Of a stretch of 64,000 nt of DNA, positions 63,686-64,000 are shown one piece after another. The stretch is taken from NCBI RefSeq assembly GCF_003668635.1, contig NZ_RCWH01000006.1, positions 62,001 to 126,000 of the forward strand, written 5' to 3'. The stretch's first letter is position 1, and every line of letters begins with the position of its first letter. The position numbers and the translations under genes were made by a program. The DNA is from Planomicrobium sp. Y74 (GTDB lineage Bacteria > Bacillota > Bacilli > Bacillales_A > Planococcaceae). Under the pieces are notes generated by a model. The model was not told the origin of the DNA. It saw nothing but the letters and a program-made list of their open reading frames with translations, and did no database searches.

Positions 63686-64000
63686 TTAGTCCAATAGTTT
63701 ATTCAAGTCTATTTCTTTTATCAGTTCTTCCAATACTTCCTTTTCACCTATCCGAGCTTCCACATTATCAAAATGTGGAACAATTCCAATGACTGGTATG
63801 CTGGTTGTTTTCTCAATCATTGTCAGGTTGTCTTTCACACCTTCAGATGGATTTTCCGGATAACCGTTTATAATAATACCTTTTATATTAAGACCCTTAC
63901 TTTGGGCATAGTGAGCAGTCATTGATGTAGCGTTCAGTGTCCCAACGTTAGCTTGGGTGACAATTACGATTGGTATGTTCAAATCTTTAATTAGCTCCGG
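63686..64000 (-). CDS. bioD: Dethiobiotin synthase, C-terminal part (5' end beyond window)
   Basis: ATP-dependent carboxylase of biotin synthesis; about 104 codons visible to the window edge, no stop before 64000. Seen: NIPIVIVTQANVGTLNATSM, YAQSKGLNIKGIIINGYPEN and IPVIGIVPHF. The N-terminal P-loop lies outside. The TTG at 63982 is internal. Confidence 0.88.
   Translation of the reverse strand, partial: PELIKDLNIPIVIVTQANVGTLNATSMTAHYAQSKGLNIKGIIINGYPENPSEGVKDNLTMIEKTTSIPVIGIVPHFDNVEARIGEKEVLEELIKEIDLNKLLD

Overview
The window reads as a chromosomal stretch of a Gram-positive Bacillales bacterium, most likely Planococcaceae (Planococcus/Sporosarcina-like). I infer this from strong AGGAGG-type ribosome sites, frequent GTG/TTG starts, a TPP-riboswitch tenA-thiM-thiD-thiE-thiW operon, two S-box (SAM) riboswitches over a methionine-salvage cluster, a sigma-B-type promoter before a GsiB-like protein, and two gamma-glutamyl kinase genes. 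No database search was possible; all family names come from motif recognition.

Layout. 1-9 kb: end of an amino-acid ABC transporter, homocysteine methyltransferase, nitroreductase, malate:quinone oxidoreductase, an ECF substrate-binding protein, an orphan sensor kinase, a LURP-one-like protein and an acetyltransferase. 9.2-14.8 kb: an AT-rich accessory region with two unrelated lipoproteins, a row of four small genes each followed by a copy of one 34-bp palindrome, an SMI1/KNR4-type protein and a leucine-rich-repeat protein. It is followed by an epimerase and a frameshifted XerS-like recombinase. 16-20 kb: thiamin salvage/synthesis operon. 20-30 kb: gamma-glutamyltransferase, PgeF, GsiB-like, two DUF2294 paralogues, a diguanylate cyclase, a SWIM/SNF2 helicase and a Nudix hydrolase. 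30.5-34 kb: proline synthesis (two proB, one proA). 34-40 kb: DUF1259, TSUP exporter, MFS drug exporter and an ABC-2 exporter pair. 40-49 kb: Lrp-type regulator, dipeptide/oligopeptide ABC importer, second gamma-glutamyltransferase and a paired chromate-type transporter. 49-52 kb: VOC protein, hydrolase, DUF4395 and MgtE. 52-63 kb: divergent methionine-salvage operons mtnWXBD (minus) and mtnKA plus a sugar-type ABC transporter (plus), each behind its own S-box. The right edge holds an MsrA-like protein and the end of bioD.

How it works together: the mtn operons recycle methylthioribose to methionine under SAM control, and the linked ABC transporter is probably an importer for methylthioribose or a related pentose. 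The thi operon combines pyrimidine and thiazole salvage kinases, ThiE and an ECF importer subunit. The 40-49 kb block looks like uptake and cleavage of gamma-glutamyl peptides.

Three things stand out as possibly undescribed. (1) A cassette-like array (11.36-13.03 kb) of unrelated small genes punctuated by near-identical 34-bp palindromes whose arms loosely resemble the R boxes of integron attC sites. (2) Short degenerate tandem repeats with an almost exact 20-bp period in three separate intergenic gaps, each with its own wording but sharing a TGCGG core. (3) A dispersed, structured, terminal-inverted-repeat element present twice with its interior inverted.
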